Positions 34,789 to 44,115 of a stretch of 64,000 nt of DNA are shown piece after piece. The notes under the pieces were generated by a model, which was not told the origin of the DNA, ran no database searches, and saw only the letters and a program-made list of their open reading frames with translations. Each line of letters opens with the position of its first letter. The first letter of the stretch is position 1. The DNA is from Mesorhizobium mediterraneum (lineage in GTDB: Bacteria > Pseudomonadota > Alphaproteobacteria > Rhizobiales > Rhizobiaceae): NCBI RefSeq assembly GCF_002284565.1, contig NZ_NPKI01000041.1, positions 62,001 to 126,000 of the forward strand. The letters are read 5' to 3'. The position numbers and the translations under genes were made by a program.

Positions 34789-35259
34789 TCAGACTGCCAG
34801 CGTCGCTACGACAGCCTGTGCTGCCTTGACCATTGCGTGTGGCTCGGCTGCGAACACGGCGTCGTGCGCGCCGGCTGCGGCCCATACACGGTCGAAGCCG
34901 AGCAGTGTTTCGTCGGCGAACGCAGGGATCGCAATCAGATGGCCGATTGGGGCTACGCCGCCGATGGCAAAGCCGGTTTCGTCGCGGATCTGCCGCGGGT
35001 CGGCGTGCTTCAGCGGCTCGCCGGTCAGCGCGGCAGCCTTGGCGAGATCGAGCTGGTTGGAGCCGGAAACCAGGAAGAGAAACAGCTTTCCGCTAGCTTC
35101 TCCCTGGAAAACCAATGATTTGACGATCTGTGCAACCGTGCAGCCGCATTGCGCGGCGGCTTCCTCAGCGGTGCGTGTCGAGGCACCCATGCGCCTGATC
35201 TCGATGTCGAGGCCGGCATCGGCCGCTGCCCTGGCCACACGATCAATGCTGCCAACCAT
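34789..35259 (-). CDS. YbaK/EbsC family aminoacyl-tRNA deacylase-like protein
   Basis: The 156-residue protein has the YbaK fold pattern: QCGCTVAQIVKSLVF with the conserved lysine, LFLVSGSNQLDLAKAA, and GFAIGGVAPIGH. Family members remove misacylated alanine, cysteine or proline from tRNA. It lies 15 bases after the metallo-hydrolase gene in the same direction, so it is probably the last gene of the rlpA-to-tatD run. It converges with the TetR gene across 24 bases. Confidence 0.88.
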   Translation of the reverse strand: MVGSIDRVARAAADAGLDIEIRRMGASTRTAEEAAAQCGCTVAQIVKSLVFQGEASGKLFLFLVSGSNQLDLAKAAALTGEPLKHADPRQIRDETGFAIGGVAPIGHLIAIPAFADETLLGFDRVWAAAGAHDAVFAAEPHAMVKAAQAVVATLAV

Positions 35260-35274
35260 GAAGAACCGAGCCTG

Positions 35275-36093
35275 TTATACTGATTCAAAAGGGATTTCGA
35301 TCGTCATGCCGTCATGGGCTGGCTCGACGTTATCAGGCGTCTCGGCCATCACCGTGGCGTAGTCAAGCGGCACATGCATATGCGTCAGCACGGCCTTTTT
35401 CGGCGCCAGTTTTTCGATCCAGCCGAGTGCTTGGCCGAGCGACAGATGGCTCGGGTGCGTCCTGTATTGCAGCGCGTCGATGACCAGCATGTCCAGATCG
35501 CGCAGCCGTTCGACCGTGGCGTCGGGGAAATCACTGATATCGGGGCAATAGGCGAGCCCGCCTATGCGAAAACCAAGCGATATGATGTCGCCATGGATCT
35601 GCGGCAGCGGCTCGAGGGTGAGGGCACCCCCCTCGCCTTCGATTACGACCGGCCTGGCGTGGTCGATGATATGGGGCTCGACAATGGGCGGATAGGAACT
35701 GCCCAGCGGTGTTTCGAAACAGTAGCTGAACGCTTCCCTTAACCGCAGCATGGTGGGCTGGTCGGCGTGGATATCGATGAGATGACGCTGCTCGAGCACG
35801 AAGCCACGCAAATCGTCGATGCCGTGGATATGGTCGGCATGCGGATGCGTATAGACGACCGCATCGATGCGCCTGACCGATGCCAGCAGCATTTGCTCGC
35901 GGAAATCCGGCCCGGTGTCGATGACGACTGTGGTTCTGTCGCCGTTCGCCGCGATCCGCTCGACGAGCGCTGCGGTGCGCATGCGCCGGTTCCTCGGATT
36001 GGCTGGGTCGCAATTGCCCCAGTCGCCGGTGATGCGCGGCGTGCCCGGCGATGAGCCGCAGCCGAGAATGGTGAGGCGCAGCCGGTCGCTCAT
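35275..36093 (-). CDS. Metallo-beta-lactamase fold hydrolase (PhnP-like)
   Basis: The 272-residue protein carries the metal-binding motif THPHADHIHGIDDLR and further ligand segments (AYCPDISDFPD, VLTHMHVPLDY). The GCGSSPGTPR start and overall length resemble PhnP-type phosphodiesterases, which act on cyclic ribose phosphates. No phosphonate (phn) genes are nearby, so a different phosphodiester is possible. The start codon lies three bases after the tatD stop, so the two are co-translated. Confidence 0.88.
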   Translation of the reverse strand: MSDRLRLTILGCGSSPGTPRITGDWGNCDPANPRNRRMRTAALVERIAANGDRTTVVIDTGPDFREQMLLASVRRIDAVVYTHPHADHIHGIDDLRGFVLEQRHLIDIHADQPTMLRLREAFSYCFETPLGSSYPPIVEPHIIDHARPVVIEGEGGALTLEPLPQIHGDIISLGFRIGGLAYCPDISDFPDATVERLRDLDMLVIDALQYRTHPSHLSLGQALGWIEKLAPKKAVLTHMHVPLDYATVMAETPDNVEPAHDGMTIEIPFESV

Positions 36094-36096
36094 GCG

Positions 36097-36891
36097 TCAG
36101 GCGCTCAGCGCACTTGGGCGCGGCATCTTCTCGAACAGCCGGAAGAAATTGTCCGTGGTGACGGCAGCGATTTCGGCCTCGCTGACACCGATCGTTTCGG
36201 CCAGCACCTTGGCTGTATGCGCCACATACGCAGGCTCGTTGCGCTTGCCGCGAAAGGGTATCGGCGCAAGATATGGCGCGTCGGTTTCGACCAGCAGTCG
36301 GTCGTGTGGCACGTCGGCAGCGATGGCGCGCAGCTCGGCCGAATTCTTGAAGGTCAGGATGCCGGAAAAGGAAACGTAGCCGCCGAGCGCCACGCCGACT
36401 TCGGCCAGCCTGCGCCCGGACGAAAAACAGTGCAGGATGAAGGGGAAGGCGCCCTTCCCTGTTTCGTCCTCGAGGATATCGGCCATGTCGCTGTCGGCGT
36501 CACGCGAATGGATGACCAGCGGCAGGCCAGTCTCGCGCGCGGCAGCGATATGGATGCGAAAACCCTGCGCCTGCGCATCGCGCGGCGCGTGATCGTAGAA
36601 ATAGTCGAGCCCGGCCTCGCCGATCGCCACGACTTTTGGATGAGCGGATAGCCGGACAAGATCCTCGGCCGACACGTCCAGCTCTTCGGCGGCATTGTGC
36701 GGATGGGTGCCAACCGAGCAATAGACTTCGTCGAAAGAGTCAGCTATTTCAAGTACTTGTTTGAATCTCTTCACACGTGTCGAGATCGTCACCATGCGGC
36801 CGATTCCAGCGGCTAGAGCGCGGGCGACGATGGCCGCCCGCTCCTCTGCGAAATCCGGAAAGTCGAGATGGCAGTGACTGTCGACCAGCAT
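36097..36891 (-). CDS. tatD: TatD family deoxyribonuclease
   Basis: The 264-residue protein has the metal-binding HCHLDFPDF at its N-terminus, VGTHPHNA, AIGEAGLDYFYD, VIHSRDAD and LVETDAPYLAP, the complete TatD signature. TatD proteins are metal-dependent nucleases linked to DNA repair and RNA quality control. The start codon shares a base with the metG stop (TAATG). The metG-tatD-metallo-hydrolase order is conserved in many alphaproteobacteria. Confidence 0.94.
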   Translation of the reverse strand: MLVDSHCHLDFPDFAEERAAIVARALAAGIGRMVTISTRVKRFKQVLEIADSFDEVYCSVGTHPHNAAEELDVSAEDLVRLSAHPKVVAIGEAGLDYFYDHAPRDAQAQGFRIHIAAARETGLPLVIHSRDADSDMADILEDETGKGAFPFILHCFSSGRRLAEVGVALGGYVSFSGILTFKNSAELRAIAADVPHDRLLVETDAPYLAPIPFRGKRNEPAYVAHTAKVLAETIGVSEAEIAAVTTDNFFRLFEKMPRPSALSA

Positions 36892-38444
36892 TAGGCGCTT
36901 GCATCCGTTTGCTCGACGTAACGTGGAAACACGCCTTCCGGCGCGGGCAAAGCAACCCCTGATGCCAGCGCATAGTCCGCGTGGACATGCACGAAATCGC
37001 GGCTGTCTGCCGGCACAGCCAGCAGGTCGAGCAGCTTAGCGGCCGATCCCGGAATGAAGGGCTGGCAGAGCAGCGCCACGCGTCGGATGATTTCTGCGGT
37101 CGTCCACAGCACCGTTTCCATACGCGCCGGATCGGTCTTTCTGAGCGCCCAGGGTTCCTGCGAGGCGAAGTAGCGATCGGCCTCCGCCACCACGCCGAAG
37201 ATCGCCGCAAGCGCTAGATGGATGCCCTGCTCCGCCATCGTCTTGCGTGCAGTAGCAAGCGCCTCCACCGCCTGGTCGAGGATCGCCCTGTCGGCCTCCG
37301 CCAGATCGCTGCGCTTCGGCACTACGCCGCCGCAGTTCTTGGCGATCATCGACAGCGAGCGCTGCGCCAGATTGCCAAGGCCATTGGCGAGGTCGGCATT
37401 GGTGCGGTTGACGATGGCCTCGTGGCTATAGCTGCCGTCCTGGCCGAACGGCACCTCGCGCAGGAAGAAATAGCGCACCTGGTCGAGGCCGTAATGCTCG
37501 ACCATCGCGAACGGGTCGATGACGTTGCCCACCGATTTCGACATCTTCTCGCCGCGGTTGAACAGGAAGCCGTGACCGAAGACGCGCTTCGGCAAGGGGA
37601 TTCCGGCCGACATCAGGAAGGCAGGCCAATAGACTGCGTGGAAGCGCACGATGTCCTTGCCGATGATGTGTGCATCGGCAGGCCAGAAGCGCCAATTGTC
37701 AGCATTTTCATTTGGATAACCGACACCGGTAATGTAATTTGTCAGAGCGTCGACCCAGACATACATCACATGCTTCTCGTCACCCGGCACCGGCACGCCC
37801 CAGTCGAAGGTGGTGCGCGAGATCGACAGATCCTTCAATCCTGACTTGACGAAGCTCATCACTTCGTTGCGCCGCTCGGCCGGGCCGATGAAATCGGGTT
37901 GGCTTTCGTAAAGCGTGATGAGCTTGTCCTGATAGGCCGACAGGCGGAAGAAATAGCTCTCTTCCTCGACCCATTCGACCGGGGTTCCCTGCGGTCCGTA
38001 GCGGACATTGTCGGCGCGGACTTCGGTCTCCTCCTCGCCGTAGTAGGCTTCGTCGCGCACCGAATACCAACCGGCATAGCCGCCCTTGTAGATGTCGCCA
38101 TTGGCAGCCATCGCCTTCCAGATCGCCTGCGAGGCCGCATAGTGACGTTCTTCGGTAGTGCGGATGAAATCGTCGTTGGAGGCATTGAGCGCGATTGCCA
38201 TGCGCTGGAAATCGGCCGCGTTGCGGTCGGCCAGTTCACGCGCGGGAATGCCTTCCCGCTTCGCCGTCTGCAGCATCTTGATGCCGTGCTCGTCGGTGCC
38301 GGTGAGGAAGAAGACTTGCTTGCCGTCGAGCCGCTGAAAGCGGGCGAGTGCGTCGGTGGCGATCAATTCGTAGGCATGGCCTATATGCGGCTTGCCATTG
38401 GGATAGGAAATCGCGGTGGTAATGTAGAATGTGTCGCGTGACAT
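36891..38444 (-). CDS. metG: Methionyl-tRNA synthetase
   Basis: The 517-residue class I synthetase has the ATP-binding HIGH motif (GKPHIGHAYELIATD), the KMSKS loop (NRGEKMSKSVGNVIDPF) and TGTDEHGIKM. It charges tRNA-Met with methionine. No zinc-knuckle cysteines and no C-terminal tRNA-binding appendix are present, so it belongs to the short form. It lies 82 bases downstream of holB and overlaps tatD. Confidence 0.96.
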   Translation of the reverse strand: MSRDTFYITTAISYPNGKPHIGHAYELIATDALARFQRLDGKQVFFLTGTDEHGIKMLQTAKREGIPARELADRNAADFQRMAIALNASNDDFIRTTEERHYAASQAIWKAMAANGDIYKGGYAGWYSVRDEAYYGEEETEVRADNVRYGPQGTPVEWVEEESYFFRLSAYQDKLITLYESQPDFIGPAERRNEVMSFVKSGLKDLSISRTTFDWGVPVPGDEKHVMYVWVDALTNYITGVGYPNENADNWRFWPADAHIIGKDIVRFHAVYWPAFLMSAGIPLPKRVFGHGFLFNRGEKMSKSVGNVIDPFAMVEHYGLDQVRYFFLREVPFGQDGSYSHEAIVNRTNADLANGLGNLAQRSLSMIAKNCGGVVPKRSDLAEADRAILDQAVEALATARKTMAEQGIHLALAAIFGVVAEADRYFASQEPWALRKTDPARMETVLWTTAEIIRRVALLCQPFIPGSAAKLLDLLAVPADSRDFVHVHADYALASGVALPAPEGVFPRYVEQTDASA

Positions 38445-38526
38445 GAATTAACCGTCATGAATGTCTGAATGAAGATGTAGCGGTGAGATATCGCATCGAA
38501 ACGGCGATTGCCATCCCGATGGGCCG

Positions 38527-39582
38527 TCACATTCGCATTGCAGAATTCAGGCGGTCGATCATGGTCAAGGCGTGCTGCTTCTTGTCGAGATTGTAGGTGT
38601 CGGTCTCAGATATAGCGTTCAAAGCCTCGTGCCAAGTATCCGACAGTGTTTTCGCCCGCGCCAGATCGCCCGCCAGCGCGGCCTGGCTTGCGCCGGTCGA
38701 GAGCAGGTCGAGCGCACGGCGATTGAAGATATCGAACTGGATCGCCTGGTCGCGACCGGCGACCGCCTCCGCGAGGCGATAGGCGCCGGCAACATCGCTC
38801 TTCCTCGCTGTCGCCAGGGCGTCGAGCGTCTCGGCGATTTCCAGCCCGCCATACTGCGTCAGCAGGATTGCGGTGCGCGCGCTGCCCCCTGCCCGCTTGG
38901 CCAATGCCGCGCGCGCCGCGGGTTCGTCCGGCGGCGGTGGCTCGACGTTCTCCAGAACCGCCATCAGGCTCTCGGCATCGAGCGGCGCCAGCCGCACCAT
39001 CTGGCAGCGCGAGCGGATCGTCGGCAGCAGGCTGCCCGGTGCATGGACGATGAGGATGAACAGTGTGCGTGCCGGTGGTTCTTCAAGGTTCTTCAACAAG
39101 GCATTGGCCGCATTGACATTCATGTCGTCGGCCGGATCGACGATCACCACCCTGTAGCTGCCATCATGCGAGGTCAGCGACAGGAAGCGGCTGACCTTGC
39201 GGATCTCGTCGACGGTGACGACCGTCTTGAAGCTTTTCGTCTTGTCGTTCGGCGGGCGGGTCAGATGCAGCACCGAAGGATGTGCGCCGGTGGCGATCTG
39301 GCGAAACAGCGATGACGCCGGATCAGGAACGGCGAGAACGTCCGGCGCCTGTTCGAATGCGGGATGCTTCAGCAGATGATGCGCCAGATGGAAGGCAAGC
39401 GTTGCCTTGCCGATGCCGACCGGTCCGACAAAGATCAGTGCATGCGGCAGCTTCCCGGAGCGATAGGCGGCGGCCAGCATGTTCGCCGCCTGGCCATGTC
39501 CGACCAGACGCGGGGTCTCGGACGGCTCCGGCACGCCGTCGAGCGTGTCGTGCTGTTCTGGTGCGATCCGTTCGAAAATCAT
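38527..39582 (-). CDS. holB: DNA polymerase III delta-prime subunit
   Basis: The 351-residue protein resembles clamp-loader AAA+ proteins: a degenerate P-loop (GPVGIGKATLAFHLAHHLL), the VDPADDMNVNAANALLKNLEEPP segment and the SRC-like motif in TIRSRCQMVRLAPL. Delta-prime is the stator of the clamp loader. The start overlaps the tmk stop by four bases, the usual tmk-holB pairing. Confidence 0.93.
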   Translation of the reverse strand: MIFERIAPEQHDTLDGVPEPSETPRLVGHGQAANMLAAAYRSGKLPHALIFVGPVGIGKATLAFHLAHHLLKHPAFEQAPDVLAVPDPASSLFRQIATGAHPSVLHLTRPPNDKTKSFKTVVTVDEIRKVSRFLSLTSHDGSYRVVIVDPADDMNVNAANALLKNLEEPPARTLFILIVHAPGSLLPTIRSRCQMVRLAPLDAESLMAVLENVEPPPPDEPAARAALAKRAGGSARTAILLTQYGGLEIAETLDALATARKSDVAGAYRLAEAVAGRDQAIQFDIFNRRALDLLSTGASQAALAGDLARAKTLSDTWHEALNAISETDTYNLDKKQHALTMIDRLNSAMRM

Positions 39583-40250
39583 CCTGGCGACGCCTGCTTC
39601 CTGTGCGCCGGCGTCATCGTCTCCAGAGCCGCGAACACGGCAGCGGTGACGACATTCTCCACCGTGTCGGGGTCGGCGGAGGCGTCGACGACAATGCAGC
39701 GCTCGGGCTCCGCCGCGGCAATCGCCAGAAAGGCTTCGCGGCGGCGCTGATGGATATCAAGCGTTTCCTTTTCGAAGCGGTCGGCGCCGGCATCGGTGCC
39801 CCGCCGTGCCGTGGCGCGCCGCAATCCTTCGGCCGGGTCGATATCGAAGATCAGCGTCATGTCGGGCACCATGCCGTTGATGGCGACCTTTTCCAGCGCG
39901 CCCATGAACGCCGGATCGAGGCCGCCGGTGACGCCCTGGTAGACGCGCGAGGAGTCCATGAAGCGATCACAAAGCACGATCGAGCCGCGTTCGACCGCCG
40001 GCCGAATGACCTGCTCGACATGGTCGGAGCGCGCGGCGGCGAAAAGCAGCGCCTCCATCCTGGGGCCGAACGGTTCGGCAGCGCCGGAAAGCAGGACATG
40101 CCTGACCGCCTCCGCGCCGGGCGAGCCGCCCGGCTCACGCGTGACAAGGACATCGTATTTCTTGGCGCGCATCTTGCTGGCCAGCCGCTCGATCTGCGTC
40201 GACTTGCCTGCCCCCTCTCCGCCTTCGAAGGTGATGAAAAATCCGTGCAC
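39579..40250 (-). CDS. tmk: Thymidylate kinase
   Basis: The protein of about 223 residues has the P-loop FEGGEGAGKSTQ, the DRY-like motif LCDRFMDSS and the lid segment RRGTDAGADRFEKE. It phosphorylates dTMP to dTDP. The start is unclear: a GTG at 40250 is chosen, and a TTG directly before it is also in frame. It overlaps holB by four bases and lies 74 bases after the dacA-like gene. Confidence 0.95.
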   Translation of the reverse strand: MHGFFITFEGGEGAGKSTQIERLASKMRAKKYDVLVTREPGGSPGAEAVRHVLLSGAAEPFGPRMEALLFAAARSDHVEQVIRPAVERGSIVLCDRFMDSSRVYQGVTGGLDPAFMGALEKVAINGMVPDMTLIFDIDPAEGLRRATARRGTDAGADRFEKETLDIHQRRREAFLAIAAAEPERCIVVDASADPDTVENVVTAAVFAALETMTPAHRKQASPG

Positions 40251-40324
40251 CAATCAAAAAGCCTTCTTCCATACTGCGGGAACCGTAATAGTCCCGGTCA
40301 GAAAAAAGGTCCACCGCAACGGTG

Positions 40325-41491
40325 CTAACGCAGCCAGCCGACGGCCAGTTCCTTGACGGCGTCGAGCGCGCGCCGCGGCAGCGAGCCAACGCCAACCGAT
40401 TCGGCCGCGAAAAGCGGCGTCTCCTGGCTCAGCGTATCACCGATCCAGACCCGCAGTGCACCCACCGGCTGCCCCTCCTCCACGGGCGCTGCAACCGGTC
40501 CGTCATAGACGATCTTGGCGGTCAGCTTGTCGCGGTTGGCGATGGGCAGGAAGGTATTCACCGGCCCTTTTGCCTTCAGCGCCACGCCGGATTTCGCACC
40601 GCCGAAAACCTGGGCTTCGCCGACCACTTCGTCCTTGGCGAAAATCTCCGTCTTCTGGAAGGCGCGAACGCCCCAGTCGAGCAGCTTCCGCGCTTCCTCG
40701 GCGCGCTCGCGGTCGCTTTTTAGTCCGCTCATCGCCGCGATGATGCGGGCGCCATTGTGGCTGACCGAGCCAACGATGCCGAAGCCGGATGCCTCGCTCA
40801 TGCCGACAGCCAAGCCGTCCGCGCCGATATCCATCGCCAGCAGCGGGTTGCGGTTCCTCTGAGTGATCTTGTTCCAGGTGAAGTCCGTCTGGCCATAGTA
40901 GCGATAGAAGTCCGGGTACTCGCGCCAGATATGCAGGGCCAGAAGGGCAAGCTCTCGAACCGTCGTTTGCTGACCTTCGGCCGGCAGACCGGTTGAATTG
41001 ACGAATGTCGATTTCGCGAGGCCAATCTGCCTTGCGCGGTTGGTCATCTCAGTCGCGAAATTCGCCTCGGATCCGGCGAAGCCTTCGGCGATGATGATGC
41101 AGCCGTCATTGGCTGCCTGGATCGTCACGCCCTGAATCAGGTCTTCAAGCCGGATCGTCGATTTGAGCTTGGCAAACATTGTCGATGTTCCGGATGGCGC
41201 GCCGCCCGTGCGCCATGCGTTCTCACTCACCGCGAATGTGTCGTCGAGCGTCACGCGCCCCGACTTGATGGCGTTGAAAACCACCTCCATCGTCATCAGC
41301 TTGGCCAGTGACGCCGGCGGCATCGGCTTGTCGGCGTCCTTGGAAAACAGCACCGTCCCGGTTTCGGCATCGATCATGAAGGCCTGTGCGGCCTTGGTCT
41401 CGAAAAGCTGCGCCGCGGCCGGGGCCAGCGAGAGCAGCAGGAGGCCAAAACCCAGGAGCCCGGCGACAGGCGCGGCGAAGCGAGATTTCAT
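40325..41491 (-). CDS. DacA-like D-alanyl-D-alanine carboxypeptidase homologue with altered active site
   Basis: The 388-residue protein has a signal peptide (cleavage near residue 27, after PAAA), a penicillin-binding transpeptidase-like domain, and a C-terminal PBP5-type beta domain. The SxxK motif is intact (SLAK, Ser61-Lys64). At the SxN position, however, it reads AAN (126-128), and where family members have KTG it reads AVG (228-230, in DGLAVGMSEASG). Two of three catalytic motifs are therefore changed, which suggests lost or altered peptidase activity. It lies between rlpA and tmk on the same strand. Confidence 0.88.
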   Translation of the reverse strand: MKSRFAAPVAGLLGFGLLLLSLAPAAAQLFETKAAQAFMIDAETGTVLFSKDADKPMPPASLAKLMTMEVVFNAIKSGRVTLDDTFAVSENAWRTGGAPSGTSTMFAKLKSTIRLEDLIQGVTIQAANDGCIIIAEGFAGSEANFATEMTNRARQIGLAKSTFVNSTGLPAEGQQTTVRELALLALHIWREYPDFYRYYGQTDFTWNKITQRNRNPLLAMDIGADGLAVGMSEASGFGIVGSVSHNGARIIAAMSGLKSDRERAEEARKLLDWGVRAFQKTEIFAKDEVVGEAQVFGGAKSGVALKAKGPVNTFLPIANRDKLTAKIVYDGPVAAPVEEGQPVGALRVWIGDTLSQETPLFAAESVGVGSLPRRALDAVKELAVGWLR

Positions 41492-41582
41492 GAGAGGTTC
41501 GACCTGTCAGCCGGCATTTCTGGGCAAGCTCTACAAGCTATCAGGCTTTGTCTCGGCCGATCAACCGCGCCTTGGACAACTG

Positions 41583-41603
41583 GGCAAAACTTCAGGTTTT
41601 GCC
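41583..41603. terminator. Hairpin directly after rlpA
   Basis: GGCAAAAC at 41583-41590 pairs with GTTTTGCC at 41596-41603 around a five-base loop. It lies two bases beyond the rlpA stop on the minus strand and 92 bases before the dacA-like start. No T-run follows, so termination would be partial at best. Confidence 0.4.
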
Positions 41604-41605
41604 GG

Positions 41606-42838
41606 TCAGTTCCGAACCACGAGCGCGTCCGGTGCGCCATGTGACCATGCCGCCTGCAGCATCTCGTCCAGGCTGCCATGGCCGTCCGGATAGAGATTGA
41701 CCGAATACCAGTCCTTGCCTTCGAATTCAGAGCGCTGGATTTCGGCCTTGCCGAAGCCGGAAAGCTGGGTGGCCACACGCTGCGCCTCGGCAGCATCCTC
41801 AAACGAACCCGCCGCGATATAGTCCGTGGGCGAACCGGCCGAAGGCGCTTGCCGCTTCCACGATTGAAGGATTTCGGCGGGCGACATGCCGGTGCCATCC
41901 AGCGCGGCAAAGACATTGGTGGCACGCTGCACGCGCTCGTCCGCATAAGACAGCGACGCCACTGTGAACGGCGATTGCGCCGGCAGATTGATTTCCGGAC
42001 GTTCCGGCACGATCGGCCCGAAATCGGGCAGCGTCACATTGCCAGCGGCCGGCGTCTGCGCCGACAGGACAGGCTGTGCGGATGCGGAATTCGTCAACTG
42101 ACCGGGAAATGGAGCGGCGGCAGCACCCAACGCGGTGCTCGGCGATGGTCCATTCATGGCGATCATGACACCGGTGGGCAAGCCGTCCGATGGATCCGGC
42201 GCCCTGTTGCCGGGATGGTAGGAGGCCATCAGATACTGATCGTCACTGCCGTCAAGCGGCGCACGGCCGACATATTCGACCTTCACCTTTGCCGTGCCGA
42301 TGTTTGCATAGTCGAGCATTTCGGCGGCACGTTTCGACACATCGATGATGCGCCCGTCATGGTAGGGTCCGCGGTCGTTGACGCGCACGATGATCGAACT
42401 GCCGGTCTTCATATTGGTGACTCGCGCATAGCTCGGCAGCGGCATGGTGGGATGCGCGCCGGTCAGATGCGTCATGTCGTAGACTTCGCCGTTGGCGGTC
42501 AGCCGGCCGTGGAAGGCGTCGCCATACCAGGAGGCGAGGCCCACCTTGGCGTAACGCTTGTCTTCCTTGGGATAATACCACTTGCCGCGCACCTGATAGG
42601 GCTTGCCCAACTGGTCGCGTCCGCCGCCACGCTGCAAGCCGGACTTCTTGAAGGTGACGCGCGGACTGGCCTTTACGCCATATTCGGATTCGGCAAAATA
42701 CTCCTTGGAGCGAGGCTTCTTGTTGACCATCGCCTTCGGCTGTGGTGGCGCGGCGCAAGCCGCCAGCAAGGCAGCCGACAGGGCAAACAACGTGAAAGCG
42801 CAAGCGCGACGGAGATGCGGGCGCGCCGTGCTCTGCAT
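41606..42838 (-). CDS. rlpA: RlpA-type septal ring lytic transglycosylase lipoprotein
   Basis: The start at 42838 gives 410 residues with a lipoprotein signal (lipobox LLAAC, Cys near residue 28). The double-psi beta-barrel of RlpA follows (GLASWYGDAFHGRLTANGE, ARVTNMKTGSSIIVRVNDRGP, RIIDVSKRAAEML). A long linker leads to a SPOR-like domain in the last 75 residues (YIAAGSFEDAAEAQRVATQL). RlpA cleaves denuded peptidoglycan strands at the division site, and SPOR domains bind such strands. It probably heads the minus-strand run that continues with the dacA-like gene and tmk. Confidence 0.92.
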   Translation of the reverse strand: MQSTARPHLRRACAFTLFALSAALLAACAAPPQPKAMVNKKPRSKEYFAESEYGVKASPRVTFKKSGLQRGGGRDQLGKPYQVRGKWYYPKEDKRYAKVGLASWYGDAFHGRLTANGEVYDMTHLTGAHPTMPLPSYARVTNMKTGSSIIVRVNDRGPYHDGRIIDVSKRAAEMLDYANIGTAKVKVEYVGRAPLDGSDDQYLMASYHPGNRAPDPSDGLPTGVMIAMNGPSPSTALGAAAAPFPGQLTNSASAQPVLSAQTPAAGNVTLPDFGPIVPERPEINLPAQSPFTVASLSYADERVQRATNVFAALDGTGMSPAEILQSWKRQAPSAGSPTDYIAAGSFEDAAEAQRVATQLSGFGKAEIQRSEFEGKDWYSVNLYPDGHGSLDEMLQAAWSHGAPDALVVRN

Positions 42839-43132
42839 GTTTCGATTGTCCCCTCTCAACAAAGGCACCGCAACTTGACTGTCGGCAGAGCTAAAACCCC
42901 TCGACAAATGCCAGCGCCACCTTGATTCGCAATCCCTTGTGCACCGGAATTGCTTATCACCGTATTAACCGATTGTGGTCGGAACCGGGCGAGATTGTGG
43001 CACAAACCGCCCCGGCGATCGCTGTGAAAAACCACGGCCTTTCGACCTTCGGTGCAGAGTGCTGTTCGTCCTGCTTCAGTCCCGCCGTCGAGCATCCATG
43101 CTCTGCCGTTGGCAGGAACGGGTTATGGCCGG

Positions 43133-43162
43133 TTGACAGGACTTCGTCGGGCGCACTAGAGC
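43133..43162 (+). promoter_or_regulatory. Possible promoter for tRNA-Ser
   Basis: TTGACA at 43133-43138 is followed after 18 bases by TAGAGC (or after 17 by CTAGAG). The -35 box is perfect. It points toward the tRNA-Ser gene about 95 bases downstream. The rest of the 417-base gap from rlpA (42839-43255) must hold the rlpA promoter; nothing else is evident there. Confidence 0.4.
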
Positions 43163-43255
43163 AATGAAGCGAGAACGGTCTTCGGGCGGCGCAGCAGTAC
43201 CAACAGGTACAAATTAAGATTAGGACGAGCATCCAAGTGATTGAAAAATCACGAC

Positions 43256-43345
43256 GGAGGGATGGCCGAGCGGTTTAAGGCACCGGTCTTGAAAACCGGC
43301 GTGGGTGCAAGCCCACCGTGGGTTCGAATCCCACTCCCTCCGCCA
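43256..43345 (+). tRNA. tRNA-Ser (anticodon UGA)
   Basis: The 90-base sequence folds as a class II tRNA. The acceptor stem is GGAGGGA with TCCCTCC, the D arm is GCCGAGCGGTTTAAGGC, and the anticodon stem CCGGT/ACCGG encloses the loop CTTGAAA with anticodon TGA. A long variable arm (GTGGGTGCAAGCCCAC) and a T arm with GGTTCGAATCC follow, then discriminator G and an encoded CCA at 43343-43345. The long variable arm confirms serine. Confidence 0.97.
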
Positions 43346-44115
43346 GATGCACCCTGCCCCAACATTCTCCGCCTTGATCTAGCAGGGTCGAAACCCCGCG
43401 CAACTGCGGGCTTTTCAGGCAAAGCTTGCAACCGCGCCGCCGGATGTTTCCGTCGAATGATCGTTCTCTCGGCTGATATTCTCCAAAGCTGTCAACCTCG
43501 CACTTTTAGTTCTCAGGTTTAGAGGCGAACAATTTCAATTGTTTCGTGATATCGGGATTATGCGAAGTTTAGCAGATCATTCGCTAGGCGATACGGATCC
43601 CATGGCCCTCTTGGGCAATCCCAGCCTGTGACGGTGAAATGGCGCCGTGCGCTATTGCCTACGCTCAGCGCCAAGCAATCACCGTCCTGTTTGGGCCGAA
43701 AGCGGTCAGGCAGCTTCTAATCTGAGATGTAAGTGAGCAGACATTCAGCTCGGCGCAGGCTCGGTCCTAAGCTGAACCAATGCGGACCTTCATGCCGGAC
43801 CCTAACCCGGTGTAGAAGGCCGTGCTGGCCATTGGCGGGCATAACGTGCTCAGCGAGCAAGCTGATGACCCCGAACAGGTCTTGTACTCGTTCCTTTTGA
43901 AACTCATGCATCATCTGGATCAACTTTAACGCGCCAGCGGTGAGCTGGCCACATTCGTCGGCTCATTGGGTAAGGGACAGAGCTGGAGTGCGAACCAGCA
44001 CCGAACATCTGGACCGAGTCGGTGGGCTCTGGCGATTGCCGGTGCCGGTTGAGCCCTGCCTGCCAGGCGAAAAGCGGAATACCATCGGCGGTCTCTCGCC
44101 AGTCTTGGAATCCGA
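43346..44115. other. 770-base region without a supported gene
   Basis: No frame here has recognisable family character; short frames at 43717-43923 and 43904-44341 look like chance openings. Composition is slightly lower in GC than the core to the left. The start of accessory DNA directly after a tRNA gene fits an old insertion point, but no integrase gene and no repeat of the tRNA 3' end were found nearby. Confidence 0.5.

Noticed and set aside
43322..43345. Tandem attachment-site repeat of the tRNA-Ser 3' end
   Set aside because: No second copy of this segment was found by eye in the 20 kb downstream.
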